From assembly GCA_004335835.1 (NCBI GenBank), contig RWJK01001703.1, positions 32,410 through 96,409 of the forward strand: a stretch of 64,000 nt of DNA, in the 5' to 3' direction. The stretch is from Scenedesmus sp. ARA3. Its lineage: Eukaryota > Chlorophyta > Chlorophyceae > Sphaeropleales > Scenedesmaceae. Under the pieces are notes generated by a model. That model was not told the origin of the DNA and made no database searches. It saw nothing but the letters and a program-made list of their open reading frames with translations. A program made the position numbers and the translations under genes. Position 1 is the first letter of the stretch. Every line of letters begins with the position of its first letter. Of the stretch, positions 47,101 through 63,952 are shown piece by piece.

Positions 47101-48231
47101 TGCGGCAGCTGCAACCATGTGCCATGTGCGTACTTGCAACATCACTGCATTCCTGCAAGTCGAGACTCTTTAGTGGTGGTGGCTGCGCCATACCTTATCT
47201 GCCTGCAACTGCTGCTGGTCATCTGCCTCACGTGCACAGACACATCACACAGCCAAATGCTACATGCTGTCTGCACAACATTACTGCTGCACGCAACTGC
47301 TGCTGTGTTGCATTCTCAAGCCCCGCTGTATGGATAGAACAGCTGCAGTTGCAGAGCTGCTGCTGTTGACAGCGCTCACCATTTGCTTGCCATCCAGGGC
47401 TGCCTTCTCTGCTTCTAGTGCTGCAGAGCGCTCCTTCAGCCACTGCTGCACTCTGATCAGCCGGTTCACTGGCAGCGGCACTTTGGCTGACAGCTGTTGC
47501 TCCTCTTCTTGCAAGGACCTGCAGACAGAGCAGTGGCCCACATCACTTGAATCGTGCAACATACTCCAAACACGACAAGGCGCTGACAAGGATAAGCCAA
47601 AGTGCACGCTGTTGTGATTCTGAGCTATGGAACAGCGCTTGAATGCAGGCAGCTTGTACTTCTGCAGGCAAGCCCCGGTTGTACGCAGGAGCACTGCAAC
47701 TAACAGGGTTGTGCACACAGTCAACTCAGATGCACTGCGGCCAAGCAGCGCTCACCCGCTTTGCTGCTCCAGCTGCTGTATCCGCTGCATGCACCTTGTT
47801 ACATCAGCGCGCGCCTTGGTGAACGCTGCTTGGCAGGCACCAACAGCATTCTGCACCAGCTGAACTTGAGCCTGCAGGGCATCTGCACTGGCTGCCTCAT
47901 ACTGTGACACTGAAAGTGTGTCTTGCCCTGCTGCTGATGCCCCAGCGCTTCTGGCACGGGAGCTGCCTGTGGGGCTGCTTCTGGCTCTGCTGCTGCCTTT
48001 GACACCATCGCTGCTGCCATTGCCACTGTTGCTTGACCAGCCTGACAATGCTCGAGGCTGCGCCGGAGGTGTGCGTGGTTTGTTGCTGCTGTTGGCAGTG
48101 CTGCCCGGATGGTTAGCCACAGCTGCTTTGGGGCTGGTGCTGCTGGCTCCTGCGCTGAGGGATCTCCCGGATACAGGCGGTAGTGTGCCTGCAGGACTCT
48201 TGCTGCCCCGCTGCGATGCACCGCCTGTCAT
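35614..48231 (-). CDS. CFAP74: CFAP74-like flagellar central-apparatus protein
   Basis: Twenty exons join in phase to 1975 aa: 47756-48231, 47380-47518, 46771-47015, 46296-46487, 45980-46066, 45433-45580, 44904-45169, 44359-44710, 44036-44197, 43483-43572, 42882-43100, 42133-42349, 41519-41657, 41136-41274, 40594-40752, 39841-40263, 39364-39477, 38422-39076, 37832-37994, 35614-37156. Residues 1-100 are Ser-rich; about 110-500 are coiled coil (QEEEQQLSAK, KSKIDEVRENVGQKADRF, GLNPYEVYR); then SRLHPYPSDSILIKPAGFGLG and an acidic stretch. The rest is a series of ASH/MSP-like beta domains (LLFRDFVPGQVYRASLQLIN, TLDFGRVPLSEQAGAYLSI, IKFPATAVGD, YWVLDFGALPVGE). Known: CFAP74 belongs to the C1d projection of the ciliary central pair. 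Coiled coil followed by ASH domains, and the length, fit CFAP74; another ASH-rich axonemal protein is the alternative. Possible TGTAA polyadenylation signal at 35560-35564 (minus strand). Confidence 0.75.
37210..37735 (-). repeat. Four acceptor-side echoes of the CFAP74 last exon
   Basis: Copies of (S/Y)AKSRLRIALKGxGI open at 37720, about 37580, 37438 and 37264, before the true acceptor at 37156. The copies at 37438 and 37264 have TAG/CAG acceptors in the same phase as the true one, and the frame is open from 37438 to 37156 (94 codons). The copy at 37720 hits a stop after LKG, and that near 37580 lacks the first G. Confidence 0.9.
38045..38133 (-). repeat. Acceptor-side echo of CFAP74 exon 19
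   Basis: Repeats GPDxAPLSxSPLDPEGIF and xxVNALR with the CCAG acceptor, 137-140 bases upstream of the true exon at 37994. CAG runs separate the copies. Confidence 0.9.
40297..40396 (-). repeat. Acceptor-side echo of CFAP74 exon 16
   Basis: Repeats (A)xxEVPLLVSVPGQTMPVPF and KLRFQPTTTDLLL with almost no change, 133 bases upstream of the true acceptor at 40263. It has its own GTGCAG acceptor but no donor. Confidence 0.9.
41740..42060 (-). repeat. Echoes of CFAP74 exons 12 and 13
   Basis: A short acceptor-side copy of exon 13 (GDAEVPLL) lies at about 41750-41775. A diverged donor-side copy of exon 12 (NYSSMVLPVGFTPRVAG, GTGAGC donor) lies at about 41975-42040, between exons 12 and 13. Confidence 0.8.
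42420..42482 (-). repeat. Acceptor-side echo of CFAP74 exon 12
   Basis: Repeats FTGALAATEYEEPDPPMP with the acceptor region altered (GAATTCGAA), about 130 bases upstream of the true exon at 42349. Confidence 0.85.
42577..42745 (-). mobile_element. Truncated retroelement 3' end with (TGTAA)n tail
   Basis: Read on the minus strand, the body holds CCTCTCGTTGGCTCCTGACT and CCACTCCTCGTTGAGTGGAG, then ends in a run of TGTAA/TGTAATG units. A second copy of the same body is at 63545-63660. A dispersed body plus a short tandem tail is typical of a 5'-truncated non-LTR element or a SINE; the family cannot be named. It sits in an intron of the CFAP74-like gene. Confidence 0.7.
43145..43258 (-). repeat. 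Acceptor-side echo of CFAP74 exon 11
   Basis: Repeats AEADLSASIPLLAETGPLAV and QLSCLARRALPS with the CAACAG acceptor, about 155 bases upstream of the true exon start at 43100. Confidence 0.9.
43915..43975 (-). repeat. Donor-side echo of CFAP74 exon 9
   Basis: Repeats FxKNSIRLLEVPAE and the GAG|GTGCGTG donor of exon 9 (true end 44036), 120 bases further into the intron. Confidence 0.9.
45675..45720 (-). repeat. Short acceptor-side echo of CFAP74 exon 6
   Basis: The stretch around 45683-45712 repeats the CTGCAGGCTGAGGG acceptor and first codons of exon 6 (true start 45580), then diverges. Confidence 0.6.
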
Positions 48232-49059
48232 GCTGCTGCAATGCCTAAACGCCACTTAGAGCAAGTAGGAGGTAGCAGAAGCAACTCATAACTGCGTACA
48301 TAGTTGTTACATGCAGCTTGCACGTTGCAAACGCCTGCTGACGTATGATCCTACAGCCAGCCTGAAACTGCTTCTGCTTCTAATTGCAGCTGCAGATACG
48401 CGAAGCCGTACTAGATGCAGTTTGCAGCCCAAAAAACAATGTTTAATTACAGGTTTGTCTGAATCGGAGTGCTCCTTTCAGCCATCGGACGATTGACTGA
48501 TGCCTGCACATGAAGCTGCCGCTGATACACAAACACGACGCCACAAATACTCGATTGACAGTTGTAATATACGTTTAACGCAACAGGCGCTCCTCAGCTG
48601 TCCGTCTGCTTACTGATTTCAAACCACAACCCTGGCAGCAGCAGGTCGAAGTAATGAAAGCAGCAATGTAAAACGCACGGCAGTTGAAGACATGTACAAC
48701 TTTGCTCTGTTGTAATGTTTGTGTGTGCTTAGAGGCTTGCCAAGCCACATCCCAGGGGTGTACTATAGACTAGATGGGCATGACCTGTCAGGCAGCTGGT
48801 GAGACCTCACCACCCCAGGAGTAGTAACCATTCAAGCTATATCACGACTTCAACTATTGATGCAACGACTTCACCGATTTATGACGATCAAACGTGCATA
48901 GGTGGCTCACACACTAGCGAGCACACCACACAGCGTGAGGCACCACACTCCGAACACCGCTAGTCGTATATTTCTGCACCGCTCCTCAACCATTCCAATA
49001 TTTCTTGCCCTCGGTTGATTCAGTTTGCTGCAAAGGCTGCAGCAGGCACCAGCATCACA
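48232..49059. promoter_or_regulatory. Shared divergent promoter region, CFAP74-like and TrpRS genes
   Basis: The 828 bases between the two start codons must hold both promoters and 5' UTRs. I see no clear TATA box or named element. Confidence 0.5.
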
Positions 49060-54469
<5,410 letters not shown>

Positions 54470-54544
54470 GTGTGTCCGGCATGCTCAGCACTCCACCAGC
54501 GGGCCCTGGTGAAGGATAGGGTGGGCTTTGGTGCGTGTGTCAAG

Positions 54545-54580
<36 letters not shown>

Positions 54581-57500
54581 AGCTGCTGCTGCAACGGCAG
54601 CTTGCCGCGGCTGACCGTGCGACGGTGTGGTTCGGCATTGCATCTGTTCGCATGTGAGCGTGCGCAGAGTTGCCTGTGCCAGCTGCAAGATGCATGTTGC
54701 AGGACCATGCCTAGCCATATGGCCCAGCAGCTGTGCCTTGCATGGCTGTGCGCGATCAAATGCGTGTTTTTCTGCAGAACCAAACACGTGCATCCTGACA
54801 CATGGAGTGTTTGCTCTGGTCATCAGACATGTGCCAGCGCATTCAGCATGCAACCTCCGCAGCGTGTTGGCCCCAGCACACGAGGCTGCAGCAGCACTGG
54901 TGCAGCTGCATAATGAATCGTGCTGCTGCATTACATTTTACCGACCTGGTGGGCCAGTGCAATGGTCGGTCAAAGTCGAATTAGGACTTGGAACTGCAGG
55001 TCCAGCTGTATGCTTGGCTCGCTGTGTGTGTGGATGGCGCCAGCCACATGTGCTGTCGACTGGGCAACTGCCGTAAGCCATGTATGCATCTCTGGCATGT
55101 TGGTGGGCTCAAGTCACTCAGTCCTGACTGTGCAGGCCAGTTGGGCAACTGGCGCACGCGTGCGTGTGGCCCCCACACGGTGTGGTCCTTGTGTACCATA
55201 TAGTTGTGGCGTCCCTGCCTGATGAGCCTGTCATTGGCTCCCCAACGGGCGAGGTAACCTGTGCGGCTCTGATACGGCGTCTGGCACAAACATACACATA
55301 GCATTGCGTTGCTATGGCAAATTGCACTCAGCCACAGCAGCCGCTGTTTTATGGTGTGGCTTATAGTGAAATTCTAGACATGTGCATACGCACTATGTTG
55401 CGTTGTGTTGCTGCACTGTGTGTTACGTGCAACTTTTTACAGGCCTGTATGCTGTGCAGCAGCAACGCCAACAGCACCCACTACAAGTGGGCCACTTGAG
55501 TTGCCTGGGGTGAGCGTGCGACGATATCGATCCCACCTAAAAAAAATGCACACAGAAACGCGGTTTACTGTCGTCTGCTCAAATGTTTTACATCAGGCCT
55601 GTTTAGATCACGGTCAAGATCACGAGCCCCATAGGTATTGATGGCAGGGGCCAATGGGCTTAACCCTTGAGAACTTCCACCAGGTCACAGGGTGCCGGGC
55701 CGAGCAGAGGGCCAGTACCACGGGAAACTCTCGCGCAATTTTACCAAACCTACTAGGAGCATTCCGTACCTCCATAGAATTCCACGGTTTTGCGGAACCC
55801 CGCCTGTCATTGTTGACCAGTCAACCTGACAGTGCCATTTAAACGACGTCGTACATGTCTACCCATGTATCATTGTCGTCAAGCCTCAGTGACCGTCACT
55901 GTGAGTGACTCAACATTGGTCGGTCGTTAAGGACGCCAATGTTGGCTGCAGCTGACCGTCATTGAATGTTTCACTGTAGCCGCTGCAGTGCAGCACCACA
56001 CCAGACCAGATAGAAGCGACGCAAAAGAATCTGGGAGCCATACGTATTTGTCCTTTTACATGTACACTTACATGTTGGTTCACGTCCACAAACCTAAGCA
56101 AAACAATCCCAGCTGGCACTACCACTGGTACCACTACCGGTAGTGACTGAGTCATTGAGCGGCCGTAGCATTGCAGATGCTGGCTTTTTGGTGGCAACTG
56201 CAGCGCTGCTCAGGCTGAGCGGGTAGCAGCATGCATTCCAACGTGGGTATTGAATACGATCTCAGGGAAGAGCTCTCCAACAAAACTTTTTTCCATGATA
56301 GATGACCCCAGTGGCTTAAAAGCCACTGTTTTAGCCGCTAAATTGCTGTTGAACAGCTGCAAGCAACCAGCAGAACATGTAATACTAACAGCCCTGCAGA
56401 ATGATCATTGTCATTGCCTACACTCATTAAACTAGTATCTAAATTCAAGATGTAGTAATGGCGCCCACATAACATGACTAGATGTGTCACTAGCGCAACG
56501 TTGCTGGCAGGCCGAACCCTCTATATGCTGGCAGGCCAGACCCATCCATGCATGCATGCAGCCAATTCCCCACTGCCTGCTACAGAGCAACAGCACAAAC
56601 GCAGCTGGGGACCCTTCTGTATACTATGGACGCAGTGCTGATAGCTGTTGCACAATTCTGGTACCGGTCGCACCACATGGCAAGCCAGAGAGTGCATACT
56701 ACTACAACGAGGTGATATAGCTACACCCAACTATACGCGCGCTGCGCCCACTCGCAACAAATGTGGCTTGTCCCGGTGCAAGGCCACCATGAGTGTACTG
56801 TCAGCACTGCTATGCAGTGGCACAACACATCACACGTTGTGAAACGCCTTGCCGGCCCGGCTGGCCTTGATGGCTCAGACGAACGCTACACGTCTCATGC
56901 ACGTAAGATCATGCATGCAGAAGCAATTTCCGCATGTTTGACAGCCAATACGCCACATGTGTACAGACTGAGTGTGCTGACCTCTGGAGGCCGTGAATGC
57001 GTTGCAGCTCAGCAGCTGCGAAGCATAGTTTACTACCCAACTCAAGTGTCGCCCAGTAAGGGCAACATCTCTATATCAACAGCCACCATACGCCACAGCA
57101 TGCGGCAATCTGGCACTCAAGCAGCCAAGCAGAACATATACATACTGCAAACATTGCAATCGGTAATACGCAAGTTTGCTACGAACCTTGTAATAAGACA
57201 GCGGGAACGCTGGTAATACCATCTCAAAGCGGCATTGCGCTGCTGCCACATGCGCTGGCTGCATGCATGGAGGACAAACGACCTTTACACATAGGCATGC
57301 CATGAGTCAGACTAGGCTGACGTTGCCACTGTCTGTGTACCAGCCACGCCACCGCAGTGTGCCACAAACAGTGTGAGCAGTGTCGCGAATGTTGCTGCGT
57401 CTGGAGACATCACCGCTCCTACTGCACCACACCAGCCCACTTTTGTTGTAACCCAACAGAACATACACGGCACAGTGTCACTGCGTTGTGTGATGCGGCT

Positions 57501-58303
57501 AGTTATCACGGGCCTCAACACCGCATGAGGCTTCGGAACCCTCGTCATGCGCAAATGACAACTGATATGTATGCATGCTGCGGGGACATGATGCCACAAG
57601 CGCTAAGCATCACCAATTGCTTTGTTGGCACAACAATCACACCATCATCACTGCAGCGCACGCTAATGCCTGGCCAACAGTTGTTCACCATGGCAGGCCC
57701 TAGGGTTGTGCAGCACGTATGCAGGAGCATGCTGTACTCTTGCACAGCGCAATGATTAGAGACGGCTGTGCATCCCCTATCAGCCTGTGGTGGGCTCCTG
57801 GTTGGAGCTCTCACTCTGCGCAGCCCAAAGCACCTACATATATGTACGTATATACGTACCACAAAGGGACACAACACCACAGTACAGCGTACTACACCTG
57901 TGCTCGAAGCTCAGCAAGGAAGGCATAAGAGATGCAACTATATGCAATATGTAACATAAAGTAAACAACACAGCAGTGTGCCGTACTGGGCCTATGCTCC
58001 AAGAAAGGAACCAAAGAGACAAGGCATGTCGTACGCAAGATATGGCTCAAGATAGAAACAATCGCTGGCATGCATACAGGCTCATGTGCACGTGTGCCTT
58101 TCAGCTGTACCCGGGGCAGGCTGCGGGCATGTTCAGCAGGCGCTCAAGTCTGCAGCAAGGCATCTTTGTGTGAGCAGAGCCAAGTGCAACTCCCCACATC
58201 ATTGATTGGGGAGCTGGCTGCCCTGTGGCTGAATGTGCCGTGCCTACTCCTCAATCAGGAAATCCAAAGGGCAAGCTTTGACGCATCCCGGAATAGGAAT
58301 GTT
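54470..58303. other. Unassigned intergenic stretch
   Basis: A short decayed copy of the TrpRS last exon (GGTGAAGGATAGGGTGGGCT) lies near 54510. The rest holds a CTG run at about 54546-54582 and short frames without motifs. Both flanking genes end here (convergent). Confidence 0.5.
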
Positions 58304-61300
58304 TCAAGTTGGGCAAGCAATCATCTCGACCGTCACGTAGCCTGTGAATGCTGTGTCAGACAACACTGGCACTGTCTGTACGGCGTCTCCAGGGATATCG
58401 CGGTTGCTTGCAGGTTGGCGCGACCACATGAAGTGGCTGATCGGAGGCAGCCGGAGTGGGTTTGACAGCGAGCTGTCTGTTCCCATGTACAACATGTACT
58501 GCAGGCAAAAGCAATTGCACAAGAACTCAGGGTCTCAGGATTGAGGATGCTGCTGCCTGTTTACAGGCACATAAGCACACGCTAGCACTGCAGGCAGCTA
58601 TCGTTGGAGGTGGAGATTATAATGATGCTCAGCGCGCAGTGCACATGCACCAGATATCTATATCCCAGTGGGCTTGTGCGCTGCGCGCTGAGCACAACAC
58701 CACTTCACACCTGCTAAACACCGCCTGGGGTGAGGCTGTAGGAGCGAGTGCCAATGTAACAGCTAATGCACAGGCTGGCAATTGGATGCGTGTTGCTGGC
58801 CACCATGGGTCAAAGCAGCAGCAGTGACACCATCATTGAACACGTGATGTGTATGCAGGCACAGCGCAAAGCATTGGGGCTGCTCAAGCTGGATATGATC
58901 AAAAGGCTCATGAGCCCTAAATGGGGTTGCACAGCACCCAAGTCACCAGTTACAAGTCCTACGCATCAGGAGCAAGCAAACCTGGCCCATACCAGGCCTG
59001 TCCTTGTCCTTCTCTAAGTTACACGCGGAAGAGCATAGGCTCAAGCAGGCTTGCCTGCTTCTGATGCGTAGGACTTGTAACTTGTAACAAGCAAGCAAAC
59101 CTGCTTGCGCCTATGATGTTCGATGCGTAAATCAGAGAAGGACAAGGGCGGGCCTGGTATGGGCCTGAGAGGCAGTCAGAAGGCCCCATGTGTGCACAGC
59201 AGCCACTCACCGTGCCGCCACTGCCCAAGCTGCCTGAGGATTGGGTCCATTCAAGCTTCAAGTCTGCCTTGCTGACTGCTGCGCCCGCGGCTGGGAAGGT
59301 GAACACATGGCGAGAAGGTCCGTCCGGGTTCTGCAGATATTTCACGTGCTTCGCTGCATCAGTCCAGATGGCCCAGGGGTGGTAGGTTGCGCCGTTCCCC
59401 TTGAACAGCAGTGCAAGGCCGGATTTGAGCTTCTGCTCCCTTTCGCTGAACGTGTTGTAAGACCTCACTCCACTAACAGGCGGGCCGGAGATGCCTGCAC
59501 TTGCAAAGCAACGGAAGTTAATAATTAAGTGCAAGGCAATTGCAAGCTTGAGGAGGGTATGTAGATGCATCCAGTCACCATTGATCATGGCACAACCAGC
59601 CATTGCCATTTTGTTGAAAGCACGTAAGCATTGACTGGCCTTGGTAGGGTCCAACAGGTTGGAGCAGCAAACTGTAATATAAACCAGCAAGTGGCAAGTA
59701 GCAGAGGTGCTGACGTAGCAGTGCTGTCACATGTACATCAAACTTGTTTAAACACTTACACGAAGAGACACGCAGGGACATGCATGTCCATATTGTCGTG
59801 AGACCCACCTATGATAGCATCTCTGCCCTTTGACTGAGGCCAAGCGTAGACGCTGTTGTAGATGAATCCAATGTCTCCGTTGTTGAATATGTTCATCTGG
59901 AACTGACCAAAGAGCCAGTTTCTGTTGAAGACGAAATTGTTTGTCCATTGTATGACTACATACGGGTTGTTTGGATCCTCGGCGTTTGTTGAAGAGTAAG
60001 CCAGAATGGAGTCGGATGTTAGATCTGCAAGCATCATTGGAAGCAGGTGAGCATCGTGAATTGTGAGTTGTGTTGAAGCCTTGTTCGCATGTTATGCATG
60101 CTGTTCCGCAGCACACGGTGTGCACCCATACAAAGGGAAGCAAATGGAGCGCGTACCCACGTGGTTGGGAATCACCCATCAATCCAGCGCAGCAAATATT
60201 CCGTTGTATGTATCTGCTTGCCAAGCATGCAGGATATGCGACTGCATGAGCCTTGTTTGGCTCCCGACTGTTGGCCTGTGGCCCTACTTTGGTTCCTGGT
60301 GATCGGTAACTGGTAGTTACGGGAAGACGTCCGTGCCATTGCTGCTCATTATTGCGTCCAGCACAGTCGCACAGTTGTGCGGGCTCACGTGAGCTGGTGC
60401 ACTTACAACTGCTTCCCCTGGTGCACCCTGACAAGCATGGATGCTACTGTGGCAGGGTGTCAACACTAATGGTGCCAGCAAGATGGCATCACTTTGCTAG
60501 AGGCTCGCAGCCCCTCAATGGCATCTGCTGGGCTTCGCGCTCTTCTGTAGTGTGAAGTATGTGACACAATCACTCAGTTGCACTTTTCCCCAGCAAGAGG
60601 TGAAGCCTGAAGAGGGAGCCACTCACAAACCGCCGTATGTGCATATGACACACACACATGTGATTCATACCAGCAGAGAATAATACACAAACCAACCGTG
60701 CTCACCTGCATAAAAGACTGCCGCAGCTGGAAGTCCAGAGTTGCCGCGGTCTTGCAAGCAGTACGAATTCACGTTGTACCACACCGCGTTGTCTCGGCAG
60801 TCGCCGCCTACGTCCGGGAGGGTGCTCAGCCGGCCAAACTTGACGAATCCTTCAGAAGACACTCCCAGTTTGTCGTAGGTAATTCCAAATGAAGGGAAGC
60901 CAAACGGCATGTTGTAGCCAGCCCACCCGTTATCAGCTCGGCGCAACAGGATCGTGTCTGCAAGCACGTCTCGCCCTGGTGTGCCGCAGTCAAGGAGCGC
61001 CGCGTCTGCAACCTCTGCATGCAGCAAAGCAAACACAAACGCACACATACACATCCCGTTCAATGGGTCAGTCGGACCCAAGCTGTTACCTAGTTGCTAG
61101 TCTAGAGCCATTCTAGCTTCCACGCTATTGCCAAGAAGCTTCAAGGAAACAGCAGAGCTGACTCAGCTGGGTATTAATACCCAATATTGTCCATCACGGT
61201 GACGCTCTACGTTCAACGTGAGAGTGATATAAACTAAACAATATGGATACGCTTGGTCATTCTATGACATTGTATGAGTGCGTGAGGCCCTCCATCTGAC

Positions 61301-63365
61301 TGCGATCAATCACTGGACATGCTACGCCAAACAAAGGTCGAGGACTAGACCCGTCTCTTTGGATTGGACGGCGCACCTACCTGGGTTGGGTGGGCGAGGG
61401 TCCAGGGTGCAGCTGCCTTGTGTGATGCCTCCCCACACGCCATTGGTGCATGTGGCGGACAGGGTCCCAGACAGTGTGAAGCGGCTTTTGCAAGTGGCCA
61501 CACAGGTCCGGCCATCTGATGCAAGGCGGTGAGAGGAGAGACAAGCAGCAGGGCGGTGGCAGGTGGAAGCACGGAGTGTTGTAAACTTCCCTTGTGACAA
61601 TCAGGGAACTGCATTGGTTATGCTGCCAGCCAGGCCATAGGTTGCAGCAGCTGACATGTGAGCACTTGCTTAGGAGACACACACGAGGAGGATTACGGTG
61701 TAACAACTTACACACAGTTGGGCGGCAAAGTGCGTACGACTCAAATGTGATACCCAGAGAATGCAGCGTAACTGGGACAGTTTCATCAGCCTGCCTGCAG
61801 AACCAAGATGGCTCACGTGCTGTTCTTGCTCCACAGCCCCAGACTGCGCCTTTCGGTGTAGCAGGTGGCTGCCCCACACAGTCCTGTGTTGCCGGTGGCG
61901 GCGGTGGCGGCACTGCGAGCACAACAGCAGCAGCACGTCATAATGTGAATACGAGGCTGGTTGTCAATGGCAGGTGAAGCAGAGCCTGCAGCTGTTGGCT
62001 TGCGGCTGTGCGTGGCTTGCGTGGCACATGTGCTGGCGTGTTGTTGTGCTGAGTGCAGCGCATGCAATGACCATGGTACGCTGGTTTATCTGTTTGAGAT
62101 GGTGTCTCAAACATGCGTGATGTTTGCCAGCTGTCGGCACAGCTGGCATGCCAGCTGAGCAGCCTCAACATCCACCCTCGCAGTGAAGATCAGAACCAAA
62201 TCAAACAAAAAATGCGTCATCAACGTGCTCAGCACCAAAGGTCAGAGGCGATAAGAATCTGCAGTTGCTGAATTGGCAGCCTACTGCTATGTAGCGCCAT
62301 CATATACACATGGCTGCGAGCTGATTCTCACACACCTATGTATAACTTGCAGCACTGCTGCGGCAGTTGCATCACATGGCAGCACGACATGCTGCAGATG
62401 CCACATGCACATTCCGCAGCGATGTGGATGCTCACCTAGCTCGCAGCCATGTGTGTATAAACGCTGTAACTGTTTTCAGGCTCGACCATAAGGAAATTTC
62501 TGAACTGGCCGTCGCCAGTAGCATCAGTCGATCGAACATAACATAACATCTTATTTTCATATTGTGAATGCTCACCTAGCTCGCAGCTGCCTACGGGCTC
62601 ACTCCATGCCAGGCCCCTTGCGGGGTGAACGGTACAAGCAGATGTTGGTGGCCCACCGCTGCCTGGCTGGTACTGGTCCGGGCACGTCGCTGTGCAGTTC
62701 TGACCGATGGGTGTGTAGAGGCAGGTGTCGTTCCAGGCACCCTGCTTGAGGGCAGGAGGGAGGCCGAGCCCGTAGCAATTGCCTGCACGATGAAAAAGTG
62801 ACAGCACATATGATGAGCATACTTGGCAGGAGGCTCTACTAGTGTTTTTGTTGCGCGGGTGATTTTGAAACTTGCACTGTGGCCTTCGCCTGGCTCCCAG
62901 CCAACACACAGCTGTGACAATTAAACAGAAGGCGTTGTTGCCACAGGACGTGCACACCTAGAGGGAGGTTGTAAATACATTGATAAGTGATGTGCAGCAC
63001 CTGCCATCTTGCTCATGGAAGGCAATCACCGCCACACATGATCATGTGGTGCCAGCAGATGGCAAAAACGGTCCATGCTAGCACATCTCCCGCTCTATGT
63101 CAGTATTTAGTTGATGTACATCATCATCACATGGCCATGGGCTTGCTGTTGTGGACAACAGGGCGGCTCTGTGCCTGCTCGACGCTGTACACTCACGTGC
63201 TTCCGGGAACGGCACGCAGATGCCGACCTCAACGAAGCTCTGAGTGCCAAACATGCACTGAGACCTGGAGGAGCACCTGAGCTCGCAGACACCTTCCCAG
63301 CCGTCCTTCACTGCCGGCCCGCAGCCGCCATACGGCTCAACCTCTGACTTGCTTGTGCAGGTGGG
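58304..63365 (-). CDS. Secreted Cys-rich protein with sushi-like modules, 5' end not found
   Basis: Eight exons (63197-63365, 62576-62782, 61712-61912, 61381-61515, 60706-61014, 59809-60024, 59211-59494, 58304-58498) join in phase to 571 aa. The start codon and signal peptide were not found and may lie beyond the window. The N-terminal part is Cys-rich, with repeated modules of the pattern C...W...G.C (EVEPYGGCGPAVKDGWEG; PDQYQPGSGG; SATCTNGVWGGITQGSC), like sushi/CCP domains, and a PPPPPP linker. The centre is a beta-rich domain: SSEGFVKFGRLS, then PNNPYVVIQWTNNFVFNRN and FQMNIFNNGDIGFIYNSV, resembling nidogen-like or similar extracellular beta-sandwiches. The last exon ends TVEMIACPT. An extracellular or cell-surface role is inferred; the ligand is unknown. 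The nearest known homologue cannot be determined without a search. Confidence 0.7.
58949..59166. repeat. Nested inverted repeats in the last intron
   Basis: Outer arms of about 33 bases at 58983-59015 and 59134-59166 are inverted copies with about three mismatches. A second pair, GTTACAAGTCCTACGCATCAG at 58949-58969 and its inverse at about 59061-59081, overlaps it. A third weaker pair (GCATAGGC/GCCTATG) is inside. Confidence 0.85.
62430..62456 (-). repeat. Short donor-side echo of the sushi-like exon
   Basis: GCTCACCTAGCTCGCAGC at about 62430-62448 repeats the end and donor of the exon finishing at 62576 (CELG). Confidence 0.75.
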
Positions 63366-63439
63366 CTGCGGGGCAGGCGGGAAAGCATACACATGTGTAT
63401 ATAGTTGGCAGCTGCAGGAAAGATGCGTGTGTGCGATGA

Positions 63440-63815
63440 AGACACATTGCATTTCATGCCAGCCGTCCTTCACTGCCGAAGTGCAGCCGCCAAGCGGCTC
63501 AACCTCTGACTTGCCTGTGCAGGTGGGCTGCAGGGCAGGCGGGACAGCATTACATTTCAGTCTATTACAAGCTCCACTCAAACAAGGAGTGGGATCCCCA
63601 GTCAGGAGCCAACGAGAGGCTCATAAGGGGAGGAAACATCGAAGAACAACAAAAAGCCAAAAAAAGAAAGCGTACAAATGTTTTTATAGTTAGCAGCTGC
63701 TGGAAAGATGCGTGTGCTCGATGAAGACACATTGCATTTCATGCCAACCGTCCTGCACTGCCGAAGTGCAGCCGCCAAGCGGCTCCGCGCGAGAGGTGCT
63801 GGTGCAGGTGGGCTG
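63440..63815 (-). repeat. Two acceptor-side echoes of the first visible secreted-protein exon
   Basis: Copies opening at about 63527 and 63810 repeat PTCTxxSxxEPLGGCTSAVx and DGWHEM after CTGCAG acceptors; the true exon opens at 63365. Both are truncated at DGWHEMQC. The mobile-element copy lies between them. Confidence 0.9.
63545..63665 (-). mobile_element. Second copy of the (TGTAA)-tail retroelement
   Basis: Shares about 85 bases with 42577-42745, including AGTCAGGAGCCAACGAGAGG and AGGAAACATCGAAGAACAAC. The tail here is shorter and diverged (TGTAATAGACTGAAATGTAA on the minus strand). Confidence 0.7.
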
Positions 63816-63951
63816 CAGGCATAATAACACAAATTTCCTTGCAAGGGAAGGAGATAAGTCAGCAGCTTTAAACAACAGTAGATCTGAATGAATTAATGAA
63901 CGAGCTACGCGTGGTGTGTTAATACTCGCCACCCGCGTAAGTCAAGGGAGG

Positions 63952-63952
<1 letters not shown>

